Source of the DNA: Brevibacillus centrosporus
GTDB lineage: Bacteria > Bacillota > Bacilli > Brevibacillales > Brevibacillaceae
Direction of reading: 5' to 3'
Length of the DNA: 64,000 bases
NCBI RefSeq assembly: GCF_003710815.1
Contig: NZ_RHHP01000007.1
Location: 124,001-188,000, forward strand
Positions 53,910 to 61,483 of this stretch are shown here, piece by piece; within the stretch, counting starts at the first letter, position 1, and each line of letters begins with the position of its first letter. Below the pieces are notes generated by a model. The model had not been told where the DNA came from. It made no database searches and was given only the letters and a program-made list of their open reading frames with translations. The translations under genes and the position numbers were made by a program.

Positions 53910-56072
53910 ATGGAACTGACGTTAATGATCCAGACCATCGCCCAGGATACTGGCGTGAAGCCTCATCAAGCAGAGCGAACCATTGCTTTGCTGGATGAAG
54001 GAAACACAGTCCCGTTTATTGCCCGTTACCGCAAAGAGATGACCGGGCAATTGGACGAAACACAGATTCGAGCCATTGAAGAGCGCGTTCGTTATTTGCG
54101 CAATTTGGCTGTACGAAAAGAAGAAGTCATTCGGCTGATCGAGGAGCAGGGAAAGCTGACAGATGAGCTGAGAGCTGCCATCGAGAAGGCAGCCAAATTG
54201 CAAGAAGTAGAGGATTTGTACCGACCGTACCGACAAAAGCGTCGTACACGAGCTACGATGGCCAAGGAAAAAGGACTGGAGCCTTTGGCCAATTACTTGC
54301 TGAGCCTGCCGAAAACAGGGGAAGCGCAGGCAGAAGCGGCAAAATATATCGACCCGGAAAAAGGTGTCGACTCTGCAGAGGCAGCTCTGCAAGGAGCGAT
54401 GGATATCGTAGCCGAGCACATCTCGGATGATCCGGACATCCGGCAATGGATCCGCCAACGCACGATGCAAAAAGGACTTTTGCTGTCGGAGCAAAAAGCG
54501 GAGGAAGCCGATGAAAAGAATGTATACCAGATGTATTACGCTTACAGCGAACCGCTGAAGAAGGTCGTGCCACATCGGGTGCTGGCCATGAATCGCGGGG
54601 AGAGTGAAGGCATATTGAAAGTGACGGTCGAAGCTCCGGTCACGGAGATTCTGCCATGGATACAAAGACGAGTGATTCCTCGCGAGACCGTCGTTCGCTC
54701 TGTTCTTGAAATGACGGTAGAGGATGCTTATAAGCGATTGATCGCCCCGTCCATTGAGCGGGAAGTGCGTGCAGAGCTGACGGAGACAGCAGAAGAGCAA
54801 GCGATACATATCTTCTCGGAGAACCTTCGCAATCTGCTGCTGCAGCCCCCTGTCAAAGGCAAAGTCGTGCTGGGCGTGGACCCTGCGTTTCGGACAGGCT
54901 GCAAGCTGGCAGTTGTCGATGAGACAGGCAAGCTGCTCGAGGTAGCTGTCGTCTATCCGACTCCCCCAGTGAACAAAGTGGCGGAAGCTGCGGCAAAGGT
55001 GAAACAGCTGATTACGACCTACAGCGTGACCGTAGTAGCGATTGGAAACGGTACCGCCTCACGCGAGACCGAGCAGTTTATCGCGGATGTCCTGAAGGAA
55101 CTGGGAAAAGACGTGATGTATATCATCGTCAACGAAGCAGGGGCATCCGTCTACTCGGCATCGCCCCTGGCAAAAGAAGAATTTCCAGATTTGGACGTAG
55201 CTGAGCGAAGTGCCGCGTCGATCGCGCGCAGACTGCAGGATCCGCTGGCGGAGCTGGTGAAAATCGATCCGAAATCGGTCGGCGTCGGACAATACCAGCA
55301 TGATGTGTCCCAATCACGGTTGGCGGACAGTCTGCAGTTTGTCGTTGAATCCGCGGTAAACCACGTCGGGGTGGATGTAAACACAGCCTCGCCTTCTCTG
55401 CTGCAATACGTATCCGGCATCAGCAAGCAGGTAGCAGGCAATATCGTGAAAAAACGGGATGAGATCGGAAAGTTTTCCACGCGGTCACAGCTGAAAGACG
55501 TGCCGCGCCTCGGGGCCAAAACGTACGAGCAATGCATTGGCTTTCTGCGGGTCATGGAAGGAAGCAATCCGCTGGACAAGACCCCGATCCATCCGGAGTC
55601 GTACGATGCGACGAACAAGCTGTTGAATATCATCGGCATCGCACCCCATGATATTGGCAGTGAGCGCTGCAAGGAGCAGCTGCAGTCGCTGAACATCGCA
55701 CAGACTGCCGAGCAGCTGGGAATCGGTGAGCCTACACTGGCGGACATTGTAGAGAGCCTTTTGCGTCCGGGACGTGACCCGCGCGACGAGCTGCCGAGAC
55801 CGCTTTTGCGCAGTGATGTCCTCAAGCTGACTGATCTCGGTGTAGGGATGAAGCTTCAGGGGACAGTACGAAATGTCGTCGACTTCGGGGCATTTATCGA
55901 TATCGGATTGAAAAATGATGGACTGGCGCATATCTCGCGGCTGAAAAAAGGCTTCGTGAAGCATCCGCTTGAAGTGGTCGCAGTGGGCGATATCGTGGAT
56001 GTGTGGGTCGTAGAGATCGATGAAAAACGTCAGCGTGTAGGTCTGACTCTGATTGCACCGTCAGAGGGCTGA
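53910..56072 (+). CDS. tex: Tex-family RNA-binding transcription accessory protein
   Basis: ATG 53910 follows AGGAGGAC. The 720-residue protein has the Tex order: helical N-terminal region, YqgF/RNase H-like domain (from about residue 318, VVLGVDPAFRTGCKLAVVDETG), helix-hairpin-helix segment (about 495-560) and a C-terminal S1 domain (from about 646, GTVRNVVDFGAFIDIGLKNDGLAHIS). Tex (Bacillus YdcI) binds nucleic acid and acts in transcription. A TACAAT -10-like element lies near 53873. It follows sigB as in Bacillus. Confidence 0.95.
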   Translation: MELTLMIQTIAQDTGVKPHQAERTIALLDEGNTVPFIARYRKEMTGQLDETQIRAIEERVRYLRNLAVRKEEVIRLIEEQGKLTDELRAAIEKAAKLQEVEDLYRPYRQKRRTRATMAKEKGLEPLANYLLSLPKTGEAQAEAAKYIDPEKGVDSAEAALQGAMDIVAEHISDDPDIRQWIRQRTMQKGLLLSEQKAEEADEKNVYQMYYAYSEPLKKVVPHRVLAMNRGESEGILKVTVEAPVTEILPWIQRRVIPRETVVRSVLEMTVEDAYKRLIAPSIEREVRAELTETAEEQAIHIFSENLRNLLLQPPVKGKVVLGVDPAFRTGCKLAVVDETGKLLEVAVVYPTPPVNKVAEAAAKVKQLITTYSVTVVAIGNGTASRETEQFIADVLKELGKDVMYIIVNEAGASVYSASPLAKEEFPDLDVAERSAASIARRLQDPLAELVKIDPKSVGVGQYQHDVSQSRLADSLQFVVESAVNHVGVDVNTASPSLLQYVSGISKQVAGNIVKKRDEIGKFSTRSQLKDVPRLGAKTYEQCIGFLRVMEGSNPLDKTPIHPESYDATNKLLNIIGIAPHDIGSERCKEQLQSLNIAQTAEQLGIGEPTLADIVESLLRPGRDPRDELPRPLLRSDVLKLTDLGVGMKLQGTVRNVVDFGAFIDIGLKNDGLAHISRLKKGFVKHPLEVVAVGDIVDVWVVEIDEKRQRVGLTLIAPSEG

Positions 56073-56092
56073 TAACAAAAAGATGACAAAAA

Positions 56093-56130
56093 GGCGGCGT
56101 CCTGTTACTCGGGACGACCGCCATGTTTTT
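56093..56130 (+). terminator. Terminator of tex, overlapping the end of cmpA
   Basis: GGCGGCGTCC (56093-56102) pairs with GGGACGACCGCC (56111-56122) with one bulge, followed by ATGTTTTT. Part of the stem is also the last codons of the minus-strand cmpA. Confidence 0.7.
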
Positions 56131-56227
56131 CGAGATATAAGAACCAGCAACTGTTCAGCAAACGAATTTGTCGTACATCCTTCCCGCTGAAGGCACGCTG
56201 CAACTGCCTGCGCATCCATTGTGGCAT
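56105..56227 (-). CDS. cmpA: Cortex morphogenetic protein CmpA
   Basis: A 40-codon gene with a strong AGGAGGTACC site before ATG 56227. The product begins MPQWMRRQLQRAF and contains RLLNSCWFLYLEKHG. This matches Bacillus CmpA (MPNWLKKQMQ..., ...LLNQCWYFYRKKH), a tiny sporulation protein that acts with SpoIVA and ClpXP in quality control of spore envelope assembly. In Bacillus it also lies in the tex-sprT region. Confidence 0.9.
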   Translation of the reverse strand: MPQWMRRQLQRAFSGKDVRQIRLLNSCWFLYLEKHGGRPE

Positions 56228-56301
56228 GAAGGTACCTCCTGGATTTATCGTCTACTGGCAAGTGTATGCACGGGACGAGAGGGAGGTACCTATTTTTTTA
56301 C

Positions 56302-56430
56302 GTATAAGAATTTATAAGCGTAATGCTTATGAATTCTGGAGCGCATGGCGAAGTGCCTCAGCGTCCGCTTCTGGCATTCCTTCGGTCGCTCCTCCACGAG
56401 ATGGCCTCGATAGACGTTTCCTTATGGGAA
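56302..56430 (+). repeat. Structured dispersed repeat, family A copy 3 (lacks the small hairpin)
   Basis: Contains ATAAGC-GTAAT-GCTTAT, GGAGCG, CGAAGTGCC...GGCATTCCTTCG, then directly GGTCGCTCC and CCTCGATAGACG. Relative to copies 1 and 2 exactly 23 bases are missing, comprising the small CCGC/GCGG hairpin. The outer GGAGCG/CGCTCC and the first inner hairpin are kept. Confidence 0.85.
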
Positions 56431-56479
56431 AACGAAATGTGACCGCAAACGGCTGAACAAAGCTTCTCTGACCGTTTGT

Positions 56480-56815
56480 TTATTCTTCTTCCTGCAAGTA
56501 CTCCAGTTGTGCCTGCAGAGCACGAATTTCCGTCAAAAGAGAAATCACTGGATATTCGCTCTCCTGCAAGGAAGCGAAGCGTCTCTCCAAGCTAGATACA
56601 TAATCCAAGCCGTCCTTGATCGCAAGCTCACTCTTCAAGAGCTCCAGCTCACCACATTCTGCGACGACCTCGGGCAGCTGTGGCCGATCTGCAATCGTGA
56701 GTTTGTCAATTTCCTTGTGCAGCCGCTTCATCAGGGCGACCAACTGGTACATATGCGATTCAGGCAACGAGACGAATTGCAGTCCGGTACCTTCCTGCAA
56801 CAGCAAATAGCGCAT
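56480..56815 (-). CDS. Hypothetical coiled-coil protein
   Basis: ATG 56815 follows GGTGGAGGAG; an upstream TTG at 56830 overlaps the site. The 111-residue product is acidic and helical, rich in Leu and Glu, ending LEYLQEEE. No transmembrane segment or known motif is seen. It lies between cmpA and sprT with no partner in an operon. Confidence 0.65.
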   Translation of the reverse strand: MRYLLLQEGTGLQFVSLPESHMYQLVALMKRLHKEIDKLTIADRPQLPEVVAECGELELLKSELAIKDGLDYVSSLERRFASLQESEYPVISLLTEIRALQAQLEYLQEEE

Positions 56816-56924
56816 AAGCTCCTCCACCAATCTACTTTTCTACCAAACAGTGTAGCCTATCTGTCTGGCACTTTTCAACCGGAACTGCTATCGTGAAAAG
56901 AAAGAGAGGAACGGAGGAGAAGAG

Positions 56925-57398
56925 ATGACCGATCAGGAATTGCAGAAGCTGGTGGAAGACATATCGAGCGAGTTTTTTTCCGTACCCTTTCGTCACGTGG
57001 CTCGCTTTAACAGCAGGCTGCGCACGACAGGAGGGCGCTATTTGCTGCGCTCCCATGACATCGAGGTGAATCCGAAGCATTTGCAGGAGCATGGGATGGA
57101 AGAGCTTGTTGCCATCATCAAGCACGAGCTATGTCACTATCACCTGCATTTGGCGAAGCGGGGCTATCGCCATGCTGATCGTGATTTTCAGGTGCTGCTG
57201 AAACAGGTAGGAGGCAGTCGATACTGTCAGCAGGTAGGAGAGGGGCGCACCAGGCTCCCCTATCGCTATGAGCTTGTCTGCAAGGAATGCGGTATGAGCT
57301 ACAAACGAAAGCGAAAAATGAATCCAACTCGTTACCGCTGTGGACGCTGCAGCGGCAAGCTGAAGCTGCGTGAGCTGAAGGAACCGGTGTCCTCCTGA
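56925..57398 (+). CDS. SprT-like zinc metalloprotease-fold protein
   Basis: AGGAGAAGAG precedes ATG 56925. The 157-residue protein has the HExxH zinc site HELCH (residues 67-71) and a C-terminal zinc-ribbon with two Cys pairs (CKECG and CGRCSGKL). It is the SprT/YdcK family; the eukaryotic relative is SPRTN. The function of bacterial members is not established. Confidence 0.9.
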   Translation: MTDQELQKLVEDISSEFFSVPFRHVARFNSRLRTTGGRYLLRSHDIEVNPKHLQEHGMEELVAIIKHELCHYHLHLAKRGYRHADRDFQVLLKQVGGSRYCQQVGEGRTRLPYRYELVCKECGMSYKRKRKMNPTRYRCGRCSGKLKLRELKEPVSS

Positions 57399-57430
57399 AG
57401 GAGCTAGGGAACCTGGAGGGGGTGGTTTCC

Positions 57431-57460
57431 TTGCACGGCTTTGGACACCAGCGTTATAAT
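57431..57460 (+). promoter_or_regulatory. sigma-A-type promoter of the thiL-tsa operon
   Basis: TTGCAC (57431-57436) and TATAAT (57455-57460) are separated by 18 bases, 31 bases before thiL. Confidence 0.75.
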
Positions 57461-57491
57461 GGACTGACTATGCCGTAAAGGAGCGTTTGAG

Positions 57492-58511
57492 GTGGCACAC
57501 GATGAATTTTCCCTGATCCGGCAATGGACGAGACGTTCGGACGGACAGGAAGGAGACGGCTTGACTGTCGGAATCGGGGATGATGCCGCTGTTTATACAC
57601 CAGCGCCTGACATGGAAGTCGTGGCTTGCTGTGATGCGATGGTCGAAACCGTTCATTTTCTGAAAGAGACGATGCATCCGAGCGACATCGGCTACAAAGC
57701 CGTGATCAGCAACATCAGTGACGTCGCTGCGATGGGGGGAGTCGCCCGTTATGCCTTGGTCAGTATCGCGGTTTCCCCCAGCTGGTCGGCGGAAATGACC
57801 AGCCAGATCTACGATGGTATCTACGAAGCCTGTGAATCGTATGGAGTGCGACTCATAGGGGGAGACACCGTATCTGCTCCGGACGCTCTCCATCTATCTG
57901 TCACTGTACTTGGCGAGGTGGAAAAGGGGCGAGCTCTTCGCCGTTCCCAGGCAAAGGCAGGCCAGCTGGTGTTTGTGACCGGGTATGTGGGCAGCTCGGC
58001 TGCTGGGCTTCATTTGCTTCTCGAGCAAAAGAAAACAGGAGCTTCATTTCCGTCACAGTATCAAGCGCTGGTAGACGCGCATCAGCGGCCGACAGCCCAA
58101 GTCGCCGCAGGAAGAATTTTGTTGGCATCAGGGGCGTGCGCGGCTTTGAATGACGTCAGCGATGGACTGGCCTCAGAGCTTTGGGAAATTGCTGAAGCCA
58201 GTGGCGTTGAGCTGTCCATCGATGCCAGCCAAATACCGATTAGACAGGAGCTCTCCTCCTATGCGGAGCAAATCGGATATGATCCGCTGGCATGGGTTTT
58301 TTACGGTGGAGAGGATTATCAGCTGGTAGGAACAGCCGAAGCTAGTCGTATCGATGTGCTGGCGGAGCAGTTTGCGGCAGCCGGGATTCCGTTTGCGATA
58401 ATTGGCCGAGTAGAGTCGAGGGGGAACGGGACGGCTGTTTCGTGCACAAGAGCGGGCAGACAGATGCCCTTGCCCAAAGCGGGCTTTAACCATTTTGGGC
58501 GGCGTGAATAA
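57492..58511 (+). CDS. thiL: Thiamine-monophosphate kinase
   Basis: GTG 57492 follows AAGGAG. The 339-residue protein has the ThiL hallmarks GIGDDAAV, CCDAMVETVHF, SNISDVAAMGG, LIGGDTV and DVSDGLASEL. It phosphorylates thiamine monophosphate to thiamine pyrophosphate. It heads a cluster with the tRNA t6A genes, as in Bacillus. Confidence 0.94.
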   Translation: MAHDEFSLIRQWTRRSDGQEGDGLTVGIGDDAAVYTPAPDMEVVACCDAMVETVHFLKETMHPSDIGYKAVISNISDVAAMGGVARYALVSIAVSPSWSAEMTSQIYDGIYEACESYGVRLIGGDTVSAPDALHLSVTVLGEVEKGRALRRSQAKAGQLVFVTGYVGSSAAGLHLLLEQKKTGASFPSQYQALVDAHQRPTAQVAAGRILLASGACAALNDVSDGLASELWEIAEASGVELSIDASQIPIRQELSSYAEQIGYDPLAWVFYGGEDYQLVGTAEASRIDVLAEQFAAAGIPFAIIGRVESRGNGTAVSCTRAGRQMPLPKAGFNHFGRRE

Positions 58512-58527
58512 AAAGGGGATGACAAGC

Positions 58528-58998
58528 ATGGCGTACAAGTGGACGCTTTCGGGAGTCGAGGAAACGCACCGCTTCGCCGAGAGCCTCGCTACTCTCTTGC
58601 AGCCTGGCGATTTTTTGGCGCTGGAAGGAGATCTGGGAGCGGGGAAAACGACGTTCACTCAAGGACTGGGACGTGGTCTCGGCGTGAAGCAGGTAGTGAA
58701 CAGTCCGACGTTTACGATCATAAAAGAGTATCAGGGGCGCTTGCCGTTTTATCATATGGATGTCTACCGGGTAGGCGATGATGTGGACTCGCTCGGGCTG
58801 GACGATTATTTTTTTGGCGAAGGAGTCTGCGTCGTCGAGTGGGCATCGCTGATTGAAGAAGTGCTCCCGGCAGACCGGTTGACGGTCTTTTTGCGTACCG
58901 AAGGAGAGGACGTTCGTCTGATTGAGCTGGTACCGCAGGGTGGGCGTTACGTGAATTTGTGTGAGGAGTTTGATTTTGATGCGCGTACTGGCGATTGA
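58528..58998 (+). CDS. tsaE: tRNA t6A biosynthesis ATPase TsaE
   Basis: ATG 58528 is nine bases from AAAGGGG; ATG 58519 and the frame start at 58495 are too close or upstream. The 156-residue P-loop protein has Walker A GDLGAGKTTFTQG, NSPTFTIIKEY and YHMDVYR. It supports TsaB-TsaD in making N6-threonylcarbamoyladenosine at tRNA position 37. It overlaps tsaB by 20 bases. Confidence 0.94.
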   Translation: MAYKWTLSGVEETHRFAESLATLLQPGDFLALEGDLGAGKTTFTQGLGRGLGVKQVVNSPTFTIIKEYQGRLPFYHMDVYRVGDDVDSLGLDDYFFGEGVCVVEWASLIEEVLPADRLTVFLRTEGEDVRLIELVPQGGRYVNLCEEFDFDARTGD

Positions 58999-59701
58999 CA
59001 CGTCCAATCTGGTGTTGAGTGTAGCGATAGTCGATGAAGAACGGGTATTGGCCGAAATGACGACCAACCAGCAAAAGAACCATTCGATCCGGCTGATGGA
59101 CTGTATCGCGGAGCTGATGGATGCGACGGGAACGACGCCTGAGCAGCTTAGTGGGCTGGGAGTCGCAAAAGGACCGGGCTCCTACACAGGGGTGCGGATC
59201 GGTGTCGCGACAGCCAAAAGCATGGCGTGGTCCCTGAACCTGCCAGCTGTTGGCGTATCGAGCCTGCAGGTAGTGGCGATGAATGCCGTAGGCTTCCCTG
59301 GACTGATCGTGCCTCTGTTCGATGCGCGCAGAGGCCAGGTTTACTCAGGGGCCTATCGGACGGAAGGGATGGAATCCGTCATTTTGCAGGAGAAAGAACA
59401 AATCATCCTGCTGCAGGACTGGCTGCCACTCTTGAGAGAGCAGGCCAAAGGCGACCCGATTCTATTTCTGGGCGAAGATGTTAGCCTGCATCGACAAGCC
59501 ATTGCCGAAGGATTGCGAGAGCAAGCACGCTTTGCCACACCTGCTCACAACCATCCGCGTGCGGCCCACATCGGGTATTTGGCGTTGCGTCAGCTGCAGG
59601 ACGGAGGAAACCCGCACGAGCTGGTGCCTGAATACCTTCAACTGGCGGAAGCAGAGGCAAAATGGCTGGCCCAAAAGCAGGAGGGTTCCGCAAAGGAGTA
59701 A
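58979..59701 (+). CDS. tsaB: tRNA t6A biosynthesis protein TsaB
   Basis: ATG 58979 follows GAGGAG at ten bases. The 240-residue ASKHA-fold protein starts MRVLAIDTSNLVLSVAI and contains KGPGSYTGVRIGVATAK. It dimerises with TsaD. The next gene follows five bases later. Confidence 0.94.
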   Translation: MRVLAIDTSNLVLSVAIVDEERVLAEMTTNQQKNHSIRLMDCIAELMDATGTTPEQLSGLGVAKGPGSYTGVRIGVATAKSMAWSLNLPAVGVSSLQVVAMNAVGFPGLIVPLFDARRGQVYSGAYRTEGMESVILQEKEQIILLQDWLPLLREQAKGDPILFLGEDVSLHRQAIAEGLREQARFATPAHNHPRAAHIGYLALRQLQDGGNPHELVPEYLQLAEAEAKWLAQKQEGSAKE

Positions 59702-59706
59702 TCACA

Positions 59707-60162
59707 ATGATTCCACCAAACGAACTGGAATACCGTTTTATGACGATGCAGGACGTGGGTGCTGTCGCAGAGCTGGAGCGGCTATCGTTTTCAACGCCTT
59801 GGCCGCACGACGCTTTTGTAAACGAACTCACGAAAAATCCCAATGCTCGCTACGTCGTAGTCGTTCATCAAAACCGGATCATCGCTTACTGCGGAATGTG
59901 GATCATCATCGATGAGGCGCATATTACCAACGTAGCGGTACACCCCTTGTATCGGGGAAAAAAGGTCGGGCTTGGCCTGATGATCAAAATGATGAACGTG
60001 GCGCGAATGTTTCACGCGAAGAGTATGACTTTGGAAGTGCGGCCATCCAATACGGTCGCACGCAGCATGTACACTAAGCTCGGCTTCAAAGAGCACGGCG
60101 TACGCAAACGTTACTATTCGGACAATAACGAAGACGCAATTATTATGTGGGTGACTTTGTAA
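59707..60162 (+). CDS. rimI: Ribosomal protein S18 alanine N-acetyltransferase
   Basis: AAAGGAG precedes ATG 59707. The 151-residue GNAT enzyme has [23 protein letters not shown] (acetyl-CoA loop) and [19 protein letters not shown]. Location between tsaB and tsaD identifies it as RimI, which acetylates the S18 N-terminus. Confidence 0.93.
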   Translation: MIPPNELEYRFMTMQDVGAVAELERLSFSTPWPHDAFVNELTKNPNARYVVVVHQNRIIAYCGMWIIIDEAHITNVAVHPLYRGKKVGLGLMIKMMNVARMFHAKSMTLEVRPSNTVARSMYTKLGFKEHGVRKRYYSDNNEDAIIMWVTL

Positions 60163-61244
60163 TGAACAAAACATATACGTCGCGCTACGAAATGCGCGTG
60201 CAGCAGGCTTATGAGACACACAAACAGTCGGGAGAGCCGACTTATATACTTGGGATCGAGACCAGCTGCGATGAAACCTCAGCCTCTGTCGTCCGCGACG
60301 GGAAAGAAGTGCTTTCCAACGTAATTGCCTCGCAAGCCGATATTCACAAGCGCTTCGGCGGAGTTGTTCCCGAGGTGGCTTCCCGCCGCCATGTGGAAAA
60401 CATCACGTTGACCATCGAGGAAGCATTGGAGGTGGCCGGCAAGACTTTGGATGACATCCATGCCATTGCCGTGACGTACGGACCGGGACTGGTCGGTGCG
60501 CTTTTGGTAGGGGTGGCGGCAGCCAAAGCGATTTCGCTGGCTCGAGGAATCCCGCTGATCGGCGTCCACCATATTGCCGGGCATATCTATGCAAACCGAC
60601 TGGTGGAGGAAATGAATTTCCCACTGATTGCGCTCGTCGTCTCGGGAGGACATACCGAGCTTGTCTGGATGAAGGAGCATGGCCATTTTGAGATCCTGGG
60701 AGAAACGCGTGACGACGCAGCTGGTGAGGCGTATGACAAGGTAGCGCGTGCCCTGCAGATGCCGTATCCAGGTGGTCCGCACATCGACCGTCTCGCGCAT
60801 GAAGGGGTTCCCAATGTACCGCTGCCACGCTCTTGGCTGGAGCCAGGTTCCTACGATTTCAGCTTCAGTGGCTTGAAGTCAGCTGTACTCAACACCTTGC
60901 ACAATGCCGCGCAGCGTGGAGAATCAATCGAGCCAGCTAATCTCGCGGCCAGCTTCCAGGATTCCGTCACAGAGGTGCTGGTAGAGAAAACGTTGCGTGC
61001 AGTACGTGAGCATGGTGCCAAGCAGGTGCTTTTGGCAGGTGGTGTTGCAGCGAATCGCGGTTTGCGGGAGCGTCTGCAGAACCGCTGTCAGACAGAAGGA
61101 ATTCCTTTGGTGATCCCGCCGTTTACGCTTTGCACTGACAATGCCGCTATGATCGCCGCTGCTGGCTTCATCAAATATGAAAAAGGGCAGTTCGCTGCGC
61201 TCGATTTGAATGGAGTGCCTGGCTTGTCGCTGTCTGATCACTGA
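60162..61244 (+). CDS. tsaD: tRNA N6-adenosine threonylcarbamoyltransferase TsaD
   Basis: ATG 60162 overlaps the rimI stop (TAATG). The 360-residue protein has [14 protein letters not shown], the metal-binding [16 protein letters not shown] and [15 protein letters not shown] of the Kae1/Gcp family. It performs the last step of t6A synthesis. The N-terminus before YILGIETSC is about 25 residues longer than in most relatives, so an internal start is possible. Confidence 0.94.
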   Translation: MNKTYTSRYEMRVQQAYETHKQSGEPTYILGIETSCDETSASVVRDGKEVLSNVIASQADIHKRFGGVVPEVASRRHVENITLTIEEALEVAGKTLDDIHAIAVTYGPGLVGALLVGVAAAKAISLARGIPLIGVHHIAGHIYANRLVEEMNFPLIALVVSGGHTELVWMKEHGHFEILGETRDDAAGEAYDKVARALQMPYPGGPHIDRLAHEGVPNVPLPRSWLEPGSYDFSFSGLKSAVLNTLHNAAQRGESIEPANLAASFQDSVTEVLVEKTLRAVREHGAKQVLLAGGVAANRGLRERLQNRCQTEGIPLVIPPFTLCTDNAAMIAAAGFIKYEKGQFAALDLNGVPGLSLSDH

Positions 61245-61250
61245 TTTCTC

Positions 61251-61311
61251 AAAAACATCCCCGTTTCCAGTGCCATCTCTTGTGAGTGGCAGGAGCAGGG
61301 ATGTTTTTTTA
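61251..61311 (+). terminator. Terminator of the thiL-tsaD operon
   Basis: AACATCCC (61254-61261) pairs with GGGATGTT (61298-61305), with an inner TGCCA/TGGCA pair and a following T run. Confidence 0.88.
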
Positions 61312-61324
61312 CGTATTCTTAACA

Positions 61325-61472
61325 TTATCCACATTGTATGAATAACTTTTTAGGTTGTTCCTCACCCCTCCTGTGAATAATGGTGATAACACGAAAAATG
61401 ACCGGGAAAATCACCCTCAGCCTGTGGATTATTTTGTGGAATATGTGGATAAGAGTGGTACGGTTATCAACA
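61325..61472. promoter_or_regulatory. DnaA-box cluster
   Basis: Within 148 bases there are two perfect DnaA boxes TTATCCACA (61325-61333 plus; 61444-61452 minus). One box matches TTATNCACA (61372-61380 minus, TTATTCACA). Three have one mismatch: TTATTCATA at 61337-61345 minus, TAATCCACA at 61423-61431 minus and TTATCAACA at 61464-61472 plus. Two weaker ones adjoin. Chance alone would give far fewer. In Bacillus subtilis the gcp(tsaD)-ydiF gap is one of the known DnaA-binding clusters, and this is the same position. Confidence 0.85.
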
Positions 61473-61483
61473 GGAGGTCTTTG

